This document shows positions 6,551 through 13,174 of a stretch of 13,382 bases of DNA, one piece after another. The notes below the pieces were generated by a model, which was not told the origin of the DNA, did not search any database, and saw only the letters and a program-made list of their open reading frames with translations. The stretch is from an uncultured Angelakisella sp. (GTDB taxonomy: Bacteria; Bacillota; Clostridia; Oscillospirales; Ruminococcaceae): contig CAJUFR010000058.1 in the NCBI GenBank assembly GCA_910585525.1, positions 1-13,382 on the forward strand. Reading direction: 5' to 3'. Numbering within the stretch: the first letter of the stretch is position 1; the number at the start of each line of letters is the position of its first letter. Both the position numbers and the translations under genes were made by a program.

Positions 6551-7501
6551 ATGCCAGCATCGCTGGATATGATCCGTTCCCGTGTCCAGGCACTGGGGAT
6601 GGACTTCCGGTTCATCAAGCCCATCAAAACCACCGGGAACGGGGTGGAGGGGGAGACCTGGCTTTTGGGATACGAGGACTCCCAGTTTATTTTTGTCCCC
6701 GGTAAAAAGGGGGTCACCCTGGGGTGGGATACCGGCAAATGTCCCTTGGGCAGCGGGGTGCTGGAGGGTCTGCAAAAGGAATTTGCCCTGGGACACGAGT
6801 ATTACCAGGGGCGGCTGGAGAAACTGGAGAGCAACTACCAGAAGGAGATCGCCCAAGCCGCGGAGGCGGGGGACCAGGCCAAGGCGGACAAGCTGCGCGC
6901 CCAGCTGGCGAAGAAACTGGAGGGGCAGCGGGAGACGATGACGGAAGGCGGCTACACCAGCTGGGAGGACTTTCTGTCCAAATGGAACGAGCATCTGGCC
7001 CGGTGCTTGTCGCCGCTGCGCACAGCCGACATTGGCGATATGCTGGTGGAGGTGGACAGCTGCTATCTGGAGGAGGACTTCCCGACCCTGGAGCAGGCGG
7101 TCCGCTCCTTAAAGAAAGCCCCCTTCACCCTGGCCACCGAGGACGAATGGGAATACATCTGCAACGGCGGCATGGGGACGCTGTTCCGGTGGGGGGACAC
7201 CTTGCAGGGTGTGCTCGAGGAGATCTACCGCAGGGGCGCTGTCGGTGACACCGAGGAAAGCCCCATCCTGGAACAGCCCAATCCGTGGGGGCTGTTCATC
7301 GCCTACGATTCCTATCAAAACGAGATCATTGACGATCTCTCCTATACCAAGGGCGGGGACGGCGGCGGTTCCCTCTGCGGCGGGGACGGGGCCATCTATG
7401 TCCTGCCCTGTTACACCGCCTTTTACCGCTACCCCATGGAGGGCCGCAAATACCCCCTTTCCAAAAACTACTTTTCTTACCGGCGGATCATCCGGCTGTA
7501 G
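6551..7501 (+). CDS. Formylglycine-generating-enzyme-like (SUMF1/FGE-sulfatase fold) protein, divergent
   Basis: In this 316-residue protein the C-terminal part carries hallmarks of the FGE/SUMF1 fold: L194-A-T-E-D-E-W-E-Y (compare L-P-T-E-A-E-W-E-Y), R-W-G-D (compare Y-P-W-G-D), N244-P-W-G-L-F and a G-G-G-S274 turn. FGE oxidises a sulfatase Cys to formylglycine, and many bacterial relatives instead act in peptide modification, ergothioneine synthesis or signalling. C276, just after the GGS turn, and C287 lie where FGE has active-site Cys and metal ligands, but the alignment here is loose. Residues 76-130 form a charged helical, probably coiled-coil, insertion. There is no signal peptide and no sulfatase nearby. 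I start at ATG 6551 because AAAGGAG (6536-6542) is 8 nt away; GTG 6542 and ATG 6545 overlap or crowd that site. It has its own promoter and terminator. Confidence 0.75.
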   Translation: MPASLDMIRSRVQALGMDFRFIKPIKTTGNGVEGETWLLGYEDSQFIFVPGKKGVTLGWDTGKCPLGSGVLEGLQKEFALGHEYYQGRLEKLESNYQKEIAQAAEAGDQAKADKLRAQLAKKLEGQRETMTEGGYTSWEDFLSKWNEHLARCLSPLRTADIGDMLVEVDSCYLEEDFPTLEQAVRSLKKAPFTLATEDEWEYICNGGMGTLFRWGDTLQGVLEEIYRRGAVGDTEESPILEQPNPWGLFIAYDSYQNEIIDDLSYTKGGDGGGSLCGGDGAIYVLPCYTAFYRYPMEGRKYPLSKNYFSYRRIIRL

Positions 7502-7513
7502 GATGACTTTTCC

Positions 7514-7546
7514 GGGGCTGTCCTGGCGGGCGGCCCCTCTTTTTTT
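7514..7546 (+). terminator. Intrinsic terminator after the FGE-like gene
   Basis: A 10-bp stem (GGGGCTGTCC 7514-7523 with GGGCGGCCCC 7528-7537, two G-U pairs) closes on a TGGC loop and is followed by TCTTTTTTT. It begins 12 nt after the stop codon. Confidence 0.9.
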
Positions 7547-7575
7547 GCATAAACATCCTTGTCCCCGTCATATGA
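7546..7575 (+). promoter_or_regulatory. Possible sporulation (sigma-G/sigma-E type) promoter of cwlD
   Basis: TGCATA (7546-7551) matches the sigma-G -35 consensus (TGMATA). After 17 bp, CATATGA (7569-7575) matches 5 of 7 positions of the -10 CATACTA. No sigma-A boxes are visible before cwlD, and B. subtilis cwlD is transcribed in sporulation by sigma-E and sigma-G. CATATGA lies in the 10-bp palindrome GTCATATGAC. The leader would be very short (about 18 nt), which is a caveat. Confidence 0.4.
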
Positions 7576-7599
7576 CTGGCACCAAGGGGGGCTGATGGT

Positions 7600-8358
7600 A
7601 TGAAGCAGCGGCGGAAGAAGATATTGGCATTGGCGGCGGGCGGAGCGGCGGCGCTGGCGGCGGTGGTCTTTGCCCTGGGGGCGCTGGACCGGGCGCTGGA
7701 GAACCGGGTGGTGGAACTGCCCACCTCCACCCGGCCGGTGGTCATCCTGGACCCCGGCCACGGCGGGGTGGACGGCGGGGCCCAGGGCAACGGCATCGTG
7801 GAAAAGGAGGTCAATCTGGCCATCGCCAAAAAGGTCCGGGAGTTCTGCGTCCTCTTCGGCTTTGAGGTGCAGATGACCCGGCAGGAGGATATCTCCATCC
7901 ACGACGAGGGGAAGGAGACCATCCGGGCCCAGAAGAACTCCGATCTGAAAAACCGCCTGGCCATGATGACCGCCGATCCAACCTCGGTGGCGGTGAGCAT
8001 CCACCTGAACAAATTCCCCCAGTCCCGGGTCAAGGGGGCCCAGGTGTTCTACGCCCCCAGGTCCCAGGGGAGCGAGCTGCTGGCCCAGACCATCCAGGAC
8101 AACTTCCGGGGCCTTCTCCAGCCGGACAACACCCGCCAGATAAAAAAGGCTGACAGTTCGTTGTTTTTGTTATATAATAATACCGTCACCCCCGCCGTGC
8201 TGGTGGAGTGCGGCTTTCTCTCCAACCCGGAGGAGGCGGCGCTGCTGGCGTCGGAGGACTACCAGGACAAGGTGGCCTTCGCCATCTGCTGGTCGCTGCT
8301 GCAATTCTACGACGGCAGTCTGGGGGAGGAGTACCCGGACGGGACGATGCCGTCATGA
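7600..8358 (+). CDS. cwlD: N-acetylmuramoyl-L-alanine amidase CwlD (spore cortex maturation)
   Basis: The 252-residue protein has an N-terminal signal-anchor (basic K-Q-R-R-K-K, hydrophobic 8-27) and an Amidase_3 catalytic domain. The zinc ligands are H54 (D51-P-G-H-G-G), E68 (V-E-K-E-V-N-L) and H135 (S-I-H-L-N), and the catalytic Glu is E203 (V-E-C-G-F). CwlD removes the peptide stem from muramic acid in the forespore cortex, the first step towards muramic-delta-lactam, which marks the cortex for lytic enzymes in germination. Length and the D-S-S-L-F-L-L motif near 187-193 fit CwlD better than CwlC or AmiC. AAGGGGGG (7584-7591) lies 8 nt before the ATG. All active-site residues are present, so the gene looks functional and implies a spore-former or a recent spore-forming ancestor. 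Confidence 0.92.
   Translation: MKQRRKKILALAAGGAAALAAVVFALGALDRALENRVVELPTSTRPVVILDPGHGGVDGGAQGNGIVEKEVNLAIAKKVREFCVLFGFEVQMTRQEDISIHDEGKETIRAQKNSDLKNRLAMMTADPTSVAVSIHLNKFPQSRVKGAQVFYAPRSQGSELLAQTIQDNFRGLLQPDNTRQIKKADSSLFLLYNNTVTPAVLVECGFLSNPEEAALLASEDYQDKVAFAICWSLLQFYDGSLGEEYPDGTMPS
8150..8178 (+). promoter_or_regulatory. Near-consensus sigma-A promoter inside cwlD
   Basis: CTGACA (8150-8155), a 17-bp A/T-rich spacer and a perfect TATAAT (8173-8178) lie within the codons for K-A-D-S-S-L-F-L-L-Y-N-N. It is placed to transcribe the hypothetical gene at 8387 and radA independently of the sporulation-type promoter. The amino-acid motif itself is conserved in CwlD, so part of the match may be chance. 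Confidence 0.5.
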
Positions 8359-8386
8359 TCTGTGATAGGGAAGGGGAGGACCGGGC

Positions 8387-8839
8387 GTGGGGGTGGAGAT
8401 ATGGCTGCCTTTGGAACGCTGGAAGGACCAGCGGTGTTTTCGGCTGCGGTACAAGGTCGAACCGGAGCCGCGGCCCTTCCTCACCCTCCAGCCGGTAAAG
8501 GTCTCCCCCGACCCGGAGTGGGACCCCCGATGGGAGGAATGGCACTGTTACCTCATCCCGCTGACCATCGATATCCAGGACTACCAGCAGCTGCTGGCGG
8601 GGTGCTTTGACCGGGTATTCCCCACAAAGGACCCCATTGACGGATGGCCCATGGATTCGCTGGACCTGTGTTCCCCCAACTGGCTGGGGGAGGAGGACTG
8701 GCAGACCATCCTCACCGCTATTCGTGGGGAGATGGGGGAGACATCCCGAAGAAAACGGAAATTTTACGATACCTTCCTCCGCTGGCTGGAGGCGGCGCTG
8801 ACCCATACCAGCATCATCGTGGCGGAGGGGAACCAGTAG
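8387..8839 (+). CDS. Hypothetical protein, 150 aa, between cwlD and radA
   Basis: I do not recognise this protein. It is small, soluble, and rich in Trp, Asp and Pro: W6, W12, and a cluster of W residues near 45-52 (D-P-R-W-E-E-W-H). A central beta-like segment (Y-L-I-P-L-T-I-D-I) is followed by a loop containing P-T-K-D-P-I-D-G-W-P and a C-terminal helix (about 115-142). No catalytic motif or membrane helix is visible. I choose GTG 8387 because GGGGAGGA (8373-8380) lies 6 nt upstream; no in-frame ATG is available near it. It lies 28 nt after cwlD and 37 nt before radA in the same direction, so it is probably co-transcribed, with the internal cwlD promoter as a possible source. Confidence 0.7.
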   Translation: MGVEIWLPLERWKDQRCFRLRYKVEPEPRPFLTLQPVKVSPDPEWDPRWEEWHCYLIPLTIDIQDYQQLLAGCFDRVFPTKDPIDGWPMDSLDLCSPNWLGEEDWQTILTAIRGEMGETSRRKRKFYDTFLRWLEAALTHTSIIVAEGNQ

Positions 8840-8860
8840 GGCAGGGAGGACCTGCCCTTT
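8838..8860 (+). terminator. Hairpin in the 37-nt gap before radA (weak terminator or attenuator)
   Basis: AGGGCAGG (8838-8845) pairs with CCTGCCCT (8851-8858) around GAGGA. The stem starts within the TAG stop of the upstream gene and is followed only by TTT and then the radA ribosome site. Full termination is unlikely. Partial attenuation or mRNA-end protection would fit. Confidence 0.45.
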
Positions 8861-8876
8861 AAAAGGAGCATAAAAA

Positions 8877-10268
8877 ATGGCAGTGAAAAGCAAGACAAAA
8901 ACGGTGTTCGTCTGCACCCAGTGCGGCTGCGAGGCCCCCAAGTGGCAGGGGAAGTGTCCCGACTGCGGCAGCTGGAATTCCTTTGTGGAGGAGAGCCGTG
9001 TCACCGGCGGCCCCGCCGCCAAGGCGGCGGCTTCCGAGCGCCGGGCCGCCCCCGCCAAGGTGAAGGCGCTGGCGGAGGTGTCGGCAGACGAATCGGTGCG
9101 GTACCGCACTGGCATGCGGGAACTGGACCGGGTGCTGGGGGGCGGCATCGTCCCCGGGGCGGCCATCCTGGTCTGCGGCGACCCGGGCATCGGCAAGTCC
9201 ACCATCCTGCTCCAGATGTGCCGCACCATCGACCCCGGCCTCCGGGTGCTGTATGTATCCGGGGAGGAGAGCGCCCGGCAGGTGAAGCTGCGGGCTAACC
9301 GCCTGGAGGTGGACGGGGGGAACGTCCTTCTCACCTCCACCACCGACGCCGAGGAGATCTACGAGACCATCCTGGCGGAAAAGCCGGATGTGGTGGTGGT
9401 GGATTCCATCCAGACCATCTCCCTTTCCACCGTCACCTCCTCGGCGGGGAGCGTCACCCAGGTGCGGGAGTGCACCCAGCTGCTGATCGGCGCCTGCAAG
9501 GGCAACGAGATCCCCCTCTTTATCGTGGGCCACGTCAACAAGGACGGGGGCATCGCCGGACCCAAGGTGCTGGAGCACATGGTGGACACCGTCCTCTACT
9601 TCGAGGGGGACCGGAACCTCTCCTACCGCATCCTCCGGGCCATCAAGAACCGCTTCGGCTCCACCAACGAGATCGGCGTCTTTGAGATGAGCGGGAACGG
9701 CCTTGCCCAGGTGGAAAACCCCTCCGAGATGCTTCTCACCGGCCGCCCCCTGGATGTCTCCGGCACCTGCATCACCTGCCTGATGGAGGGGACCCGGCCC
9801 ATCCTGGTGGAGGTCCAGGCCCTCATCGCCAAGACCAGCTTCGGCAACCCCCGGCGGGTGCCCACCGGCTTCGACTACAACCGCACCGCCCTGCTCATCG
9901 CCGTGCTGGAAAAGCGGGGGGGATATTTCATGGGAAATCTGGATGTTTTCATCAACGTGGCCGGCGGGATGCGCATCGACGACACCGGGGCCGACCTGGC
10001 GGTGGCCCTCTGCATGGTCTCCAACCTGCTGGACAAGCCTGTCCACTCCAAGCTGCTGGCCCTGGGGGAGATCGGCCTGGCGGGGGAGGTGCGGTCGGTG
10101 GGGCTGGTGCAGCAGCGGGTGTCCGAGGCCTACCGCCTGGGGTTCAACACCTTCATCCTGCCCAAAAGCAACCTCCGGGCCATCGACCCCGGCCAGTACC
10201 CCGACGCCGTCTTTCACGGTGTCTCCACCATCGGGGAGGCTTTTACCGGGCTTCGGATGAGCCGCTAG
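8877..10268 (+). CDS. radA: DNA repair protein RadA (Sms)
   Basis: The 463-residue protein has normal RadA length and all of its domains. A zinc finger is formed by C13, C16, C27 and C30 (CTQC, CPDC). A RecA-like ATPase domain has Walker A G101-D-P-G-I-G-K107-S-T, the V-V-V-V-D-S Walker B strand, and the RadA-specific K257-N-R-F-G motif. The C-terminal part is the Lon-protease-like domain, without the catalytic Ser-Lys pair needed for proteolysis. RadA helps process recombination intermediates and drives branch migration in homologous recombination; in B. subtilis it also acts in spore outgrowth and transformation. AAGGAG (8863-8868) is 8 nt from the ATG. The last 26 bp overlap the end of a small gene on the other strand. 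Confidence 0.96.
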   Translation: MAVKSKTKTVFVCTQCGCEAPKWQGKCPDCGSWNSFVEESRVTGGPAAKAAASERRAAPAKVKALAEVSADESVRYRTGMRELDRVLGGGIVPGAAILVCGDPGIGKSTILLQMCRTIDPGLRVLYVSGEESARQVKLRANRLEVDGGNVLLTSTTDAEEIYETILAEKPDVVVVDSIQTISLSTVTSSAGSVTQVRECTQLLIGACKGNEIPLFIVGHVNKDGGIAGPKVLEHMVDTVLYFEGDRNLSYRILRAIKNRFGSTNEIGVFEMSGNGLAQVENPSEMLLTGRPLDVSGTCITCLMEGTRPILVEVQALIAKTSFGNPRRVPTGFDYNRTALLIAVLEKRGGYFMGNLDVFINVAGGMRIDDTGADLAVALCMVSNLLDKPVHSKLLALGEIGLAGEVRSVGLVQQRVSEAYRLGFNTFILPKSNLRAIDPGQYPDAVFHGVSTIGEAFTGLRMSR

Positions 10269-10398
10269 GCTTCGGCTCTAAATAGATACAGCGGTTTTCC
10301 GCAGGGCCCTGGGGGTTGGGGATGGCGCAGGGGCGTTCCAGGACACAGTAGCCGTCCCGCTGGTGGACGCAGCTTTCGCTGCAAACGATGAGGTTCAA
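10243..10398 (-). CDS. Small Cys-rich protein (51 aa), clostridial four-cysteine family, TTG start
   Basis: The 51-codon product has C6, C10, C18, C24 and C37, with the pattern C-x3-C-x7-C, the core H-Q-R-D-G-Y-C-V-L and the late C-I-Y-L-E-P. This matches small clostridial proteins often mis-annotated as hydroxymyristoyl-ACP dehydratase. The four conserved Cys probably bind zinc or an iron-sulfur cluster; the function is unknown. The frame is open up to an ATG at 10515, but TTG 10398 is preferred: a perfect AGGAGGTG (10413-10406 on the minus strand) stands 7 nt before it, and the Cys core starts just after it. The 3' end overlaps radA tail to tail by 26 bp, with TAA at 10245-10243 inside radA codons. 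Its promoter is not clear. A TGCTAATAAT box at 10450-10441 is possible but has no good -35. Confidence 0.75.
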   Translation of the reverse strand: MNLIVCSESCVHQRDGYCVLERPCAIPNPQGPAENRCIYLEPKPSGSSEAR

Positions 10399-10483
10399 GG
10401 GAAAACACCTCCTGCCGCTAGTTTTTGGAGGGTGCCCCCGATTATTAGCAGAAAAATTTTCTTCCCCTTCGGTCATATTTTCC

Positions 10484-10542
10484 AAAGGTCTTGAAAGACT
10501 ATCCTTGTGAGACAACGCATGGATATGTCGTTCAAGACCTTT
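10484..10542. repeat. Perfect 12-bp inverted repeat with 35-bp spacer before the exporter genes
   Basis: AAAGGTCTTGAA (10484-10495) and TTCAAGACCTTT (10531-10542) are exact reverse complements. They lie in the divergent intergenic region, ending 21 nt before the ATG at 10564. As RNA they would form a large hairpin followed by TTTTATC, with GACA/TGTC able to pair inside the loop, so it could be a leader structure acting on the exporter mRNA. As DNA it could be a two-site operator. I find no convincing sigma-A promoter around it. Confidence 0.55.
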
Positions 10543-10563
10543 TATCGTTGGGGAGGAACCGCT

Positions 10564-11601
10564 ATGAGGAAAAAGCTGGCCCTGGCCGCCGTTTTGGGGG
10601 CCTTCGTCCTGGTGGGAGGGCTGCCGGGCTTCATCCTGGGCCGGGTGGGCCGGTACCAGGTGGCCGCTCCCCAGCTGGTAAGCTACCGCCCCAGCATCCG
10701 GTGCGAGGGCCAGGTCTGCCCGTCGGAGGGCTACGATCTTCTCTCCGCCGGCCTGTATCTGGTGGAGGAACGGTATGTCGCCCTGGGGGACCCCATCGGG
10801 GAGGGGGAGGCCCTGGCCACCCTGATCCCCGCCACCGGCCAGGCGGTGCTGTACTTACAGACCCAGGGCAGCGGGCTGGGCCAGGAACTGGACCAAACCG
10901 CCCTGGCCGCTCTGGCCCAAGGCTACAACGGCCTGGCCCAGACGGAGGGGCTGGACCTGTGGACGGTGGGGGAGGGGACAGCCGATGAGCCGGTGACCGT
11001 CACCTCCCCGGTGGCGGGGGTGGTGACCCGGGAGTTCCCCGCCCCGGGCAGCGTGGTGAAGCCGGGGGCGGTGCTGGCCTCGGTGGAGGGGCGGGGGACC
11101 TGCTACGCCCGCCTCACCGTGGGGGAACGGGACGCCGCCAAGCTGACGGTGGGGGACCAGGCCATCCTCACCGGGGAGGGGGTGGGACAGACGCCCTGTG
11201 GCGGTACCGTCACCAAGATCTACCCCGGCACCCGGAAGGAGTTGAGCGGCACCGTCACGCAGAACGTGGTGGATATCGAGGTATCCATCCAGCCGGAGGG
11301 GCAAGAGGTGGATATCCGGCCGGGATTTTCTGTAAAGGCGCAAATCTTTACAGAAAATGAGCGTCAAATGATGGTGGTGCCCTACGAATCGGTGCGCCAG
11401 GACGGGGAGGACACCGAATATGTCATGGTTGCGGGGCGGTACCGGCTGGAGAAGCGCCCGGTGACCACCGGCCAGGAAACGCTGGACGGGGTGGAGATCA
11501 TCGATGGTCTGGGGCTGGATGAACTGGTCACCGTGCTGCCGGATGAGACCGGTGGGGAAGGGGAGCAGCGGTACCTGCTGGAGATGGAGAAGGGGGAGTG
11601 A
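10564..11601 (+). CDS. HlyD/MacA-type membrane fusion (adaptor) protein
   Basis: The 345-residue protein has a single N-terminal membrane anchor (R-K-K, hydrophobic 5-25) and should sit on the outer face of the membrane. Two lipoyl-like half-motifs are visible: around 65-90 (A-L-G-D-P-I-G-E-G-E-A-L-A-T-L) and 142-173 (V-T-S-P-V-A-G-V-V, G-S-V-V-K-P-G). Then come a beta-barrel region (V-G-D-Q-A-I-L, residues about 180-265) and a membrane-proximal domain (V-V-P-Y-E-S-V, E-Y-V-M-V). The stretch between the lipoyl halves is short, as in Gram-positive adaptors that need no long hairpin. These proteins pair with MacB-like ABC exporters of peptides, antibiotics or lipids. I start at ATG 10564 because GGGGAGGA (10550-10557) lies 6 nt upstream; the frame extends to 10507 without a ribosome site and would include the inverted repeat. 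The stop lies 2 nt before the permease. Confidence 0.85.
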   Translation: MRKKLALAAVLGAFVLVGGLPGFILGRVGRYQVAAPQLVSYRPSIRCEGQVCPSEGYDLLSAGLYLVEERYVALGDPIGEGEALATLIPATGQAVLYLQTQGSGLGQELDQTALAALAQGYNGLAQTEGLDLWTVGEGTADEPVTVTSPVAGVVTREFPAPGSVVKPGAVLASVEGRGTCYARLTVGERDAAKLTVGDQAILTGEGVGQTPCGGTVTKIYPGTRKELSGTVTQNVVDIEVSIQPEGQEVDIRPGFSVKAQIFTENERQMMVVPYESVRQDGEDTEYVMVAGRYRLEKRPVTTGQETLDGVEIIDGLGLDELVTVLPDETGGEGEQRYLLEMEKGE

Positions 11602-11603
11602 CT

Positions 11604-12785
11604 ATGGACTTTCTTACCGCCGGTATCCGGGGGCTGCTGGCAAAGCGTTCCCAGATATCCCTCACCGTTTGCGGCATCGCCATCGGGGTCTTTTCGGTGC
11701 TGGTCATCTCCGCCATCGGCTCCACCGGCCAGACCATCATCGGCCAGGAGTTGGAGAAGCTGGGATTTGACTGTATCACCGTTTCCGCCTCCCAAAAGGA
11801 ACTGAACACCATGGGTCCCGATGACCTGGTGGCGGTGGCCGCCCTGGAGGAGGTGGCGGTAGCCGCCCCCCTCAACACCAGCATCGGCCGGGTGGTGATG
11901 CGTGACTACGCCGGGGAGGTGCTGCTCTGCGGGGTGGACCAGAATGCCAGGCAGATCATCCAGCTGGAACTGAAGAACGGCCGGTTCTTCCAGGAAAGCG
12001 ACATCGCCGCCGGGGCAAATCTCTGTGTGGTGGACGAAAAACTAGCCCATTCCTTCTACAAACGGACAAATATCGTTGGCAAGGAGATGACCATTACAGT
12101 CGACCAGGGCACCGAGACCTTCACTGTCATCGGCGTGGTGGACGGGGAGAGCAACCTTCTCAACAACCTGGCGGGGGGGTATGTGCCTTCCTTTGTCTAC
12201 ATCCCCTATACAGCGCACCAATCCCTCTGCCGCGGCTCCGCCATCGACCAGCTTTTTGTCAAAGCCGCCCCGGGCACCGAGCCGGAGGTAGCGGGGGAGC
12301 GGATCGCCCACCTGCTCAATGTCTCCGCCGGTTACCGGAACCTCTACCGCTACGAGGACTTGGCGGTCCAGAAGGACCGGTTGGATTCGATCCTCAGCGG
12401 GGCCACCCTGGCCCTCTCCGCCATCGGGGGCATCTCGCTGTTGGTGTCGGGTCTCAGCATCATGACCATCATGACGGTGTCGGTACAGGACCGCACCCGG
12501 GAGATCGGCATCAAGCGGGCGGTGGGGGCCAGGACGATCCACATCCTGGGGGAGTTCATCGGGGAAGCGGTGCTCCTCACCCTGGCCGGAAGCCTGCTGG
12601 GCGTCCTGGCCAGCCAGCTGCTCACCTTCGCAGCCGGGCGGCTGCTGGGGCTGCCCTTGGGCATCGCCCCGGGGATGGTACTGGGGACACTGGGCTTCTC
12701 GGTGGTGGTGGGGGCGGTGTTTGGCGTCCGCCCGGCACGCCTTGCCGCCCGACTGCGGCCGGTGGACGCCCTGCGGTATGAGTGA
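11604..12785 (+). CDS. MacB/FtsX-family ABC transporter permease
   Basis: The 393-residue protein has the MacB-type layout: one N-terminal membrane helix (about 17-40, with C-G-I-A-I-G-V-F-S-V), a large extracytoplasmic domain (about 45-255), then three C-terminal helices near 268-292, 318-345 and 352-380 forming the FtsX domain. R299-E-I-G-I-K-R-A-V-G-A, after helix 2, is the family signature that contacts the ATPase, and P-V-D-A-L-R-Y-E closes the protein as usual. With the preceding adaptor it should form an efflux or mechanotransmission complex. ATG 11604 is preferred over GTG 11598, because AAGGGGGAG ends 5 nt before 11604. The cognate ATPase is not adjacent; adaptor, ATPase and permease are usually in one operon, so it must be elsewhere or lost. 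Confidence 0.88.
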   Translation: MDFLTAGIRGLLAKRSQISLTVCGIAIGVFSVLVISAIGSTGQTIIGQELEKLGFDCITVSASQKELNTMGPDDLVAVAALEEVAVAAPLNTSIGRVVMRDYAGEVLLCGVDQNARQIIQLELKNGRFFQESDIAAGANLCVVDEKLAHSFYKRTNIVGKEMTITVDQGTETFTVIGVVDGESNLLNNLAGGYVPSFVYIPYTAHQSLCRGSAIDQLFVKAAPGTEPEVAGERIAHLLNVSAGYRNLYRYEDLAVQKDRLDSILSGATLALSAIGGISLLVSGLSIMTIMTVSVQDRTREIGIKRAVGARTIHILGEFIGEAVLLTLAGSLLGVLASQLLTFAAGRLLGLPLGIAPGMVLGTLGFSVVVGAVFGVRPARLAARLRPVDALRYE

Positions 12786-12800
12786 AAAGGAGGCTTTGGC

Positions 12801-12986
12801 ATGTCACGGAAACAGGATACCAACAGCAGCGGGGCAGGGAAGAGGGGACCCGGCCAGCCCTTTCCCGGGCCGTACCCCCAGGAACTGCCGCTGCCCCGTT
12901 CGCTGCCTGCAAGCGGGGAAGTGACGCCCCGGCAGTGCCCGCCGCAGGATGACAGGGGGGCGGGGCCTTTTTATTGCCGGGGGTGA
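12801..12986 (+). CDS. Small Pro/Gly-rich ORF (61 aa), possibly translated
   Basis: The best argument for this ORF is its start: AAAAGGAGG (12785-12793) overlaps the permease stop and stands 7 nt before ATG 12801, as good a site as any in the window. The product is hydrophilic and Pro/Gly-rich, begins M-S-R-K-Q-D-T-N-S-S-G-A-G-K-R, contains G-P-G-Q-P-F-P-G-P-Y-P-Q-E and ends in G-P-F-Y-C-R-G. It has no membrane helix or known motif, and its 3' third overlaps a GC-rich terminator-like structure. It could be a real small protein of the exporter operon, the start of a gene broken by deletion, or chance. Confidence 0.4.
   Translation: MSRKQDTNSSGAGKRGPGQPFPGPYPQELPLPRSLPASGEVTPRQCPPQDDRGAGPFYCRG
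12926..12972 (+). terminator. Probable intrinsic terminator of the exporter operon
   Basis: GCCCC (12926-12930) can pair with GGGGC (12962-12966), with further imperfect C/G pairing between 12938-12943 and 12955-12960, and TTTTT (12968-12972) follows. The stem is less regular than other terminators here, and it lies within the end of the small ORF. Confidence 0.5.
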
Positions 12987-13053
12987 GTTGGGGCTTGGCA
13001 GGAGTATAAATGTTATTCATTTGTCAATAAAAAGGATATAAAGTAGGACGATG

Positions 13054-13085
13054 AAAAGCCCCCTGCCTTTGATAGGACGGGGGCT
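13054..13085 (-). terminator. Hairpin with U-tract only on the minus strand
   Basis: AGCCCCC (13057-13063) pairs with GGGGGCT (13079-13085), with inner CCT/AGG pairing. The A-tract 13054-13057 lies on its left, so it would terminate leftward transcription. No minus-strand gene lies to its right within the window. On the plus strand no T-run follows. Confidence 0.45.
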
Positions 13086-13121
13086 ATCTGATCGATAGGG
13101 ATACATGACGGAAAGTTCTCC

Positions 13122-13150
13122 TTGCAATCCGCCCAGCCTACGGCTATAAT
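13122..13150 (+). promoter_or_regulatory. Sigma-A promoter of the heptad-repeat gene
   Basis: TTGCAA (13122-13127), a 17-bp spacer and a perfect TATAAT (13145-13150) lie 24 bp before the ATG at 13175. Confidence 0.75.
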
Positions 13151-13174
13151 GGGGTGGGAAGAGGAGGTGTAACT

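Noticed and set aside
8859..10217. 452-codon minus-strand frame opposite radA
   Set aside because: radA is certain. The antisense product is Gly/Asp/His-rich codon-bias noise.
10399..10515. N-terminal extension of the Cys-rich protein to ATG 10515
   Set aside because: It is not like the family, would run across the inverted repeat region, and the AGGAGGTG site points to TTG 10398.
13010..13030. Six-codon ORF (ATG 13010, TAA 13028-13030) with AGGAG upstream, as a leader peptide
   Set aside because: No attenuator pairing or biased codons are visible, and the downstream gene has its own promoter.
13051..13098. 15-codon ORF beginning MKSPLP
   Set aside because: It lies mostly within the leftward hairpin and has no proper ribosome site.
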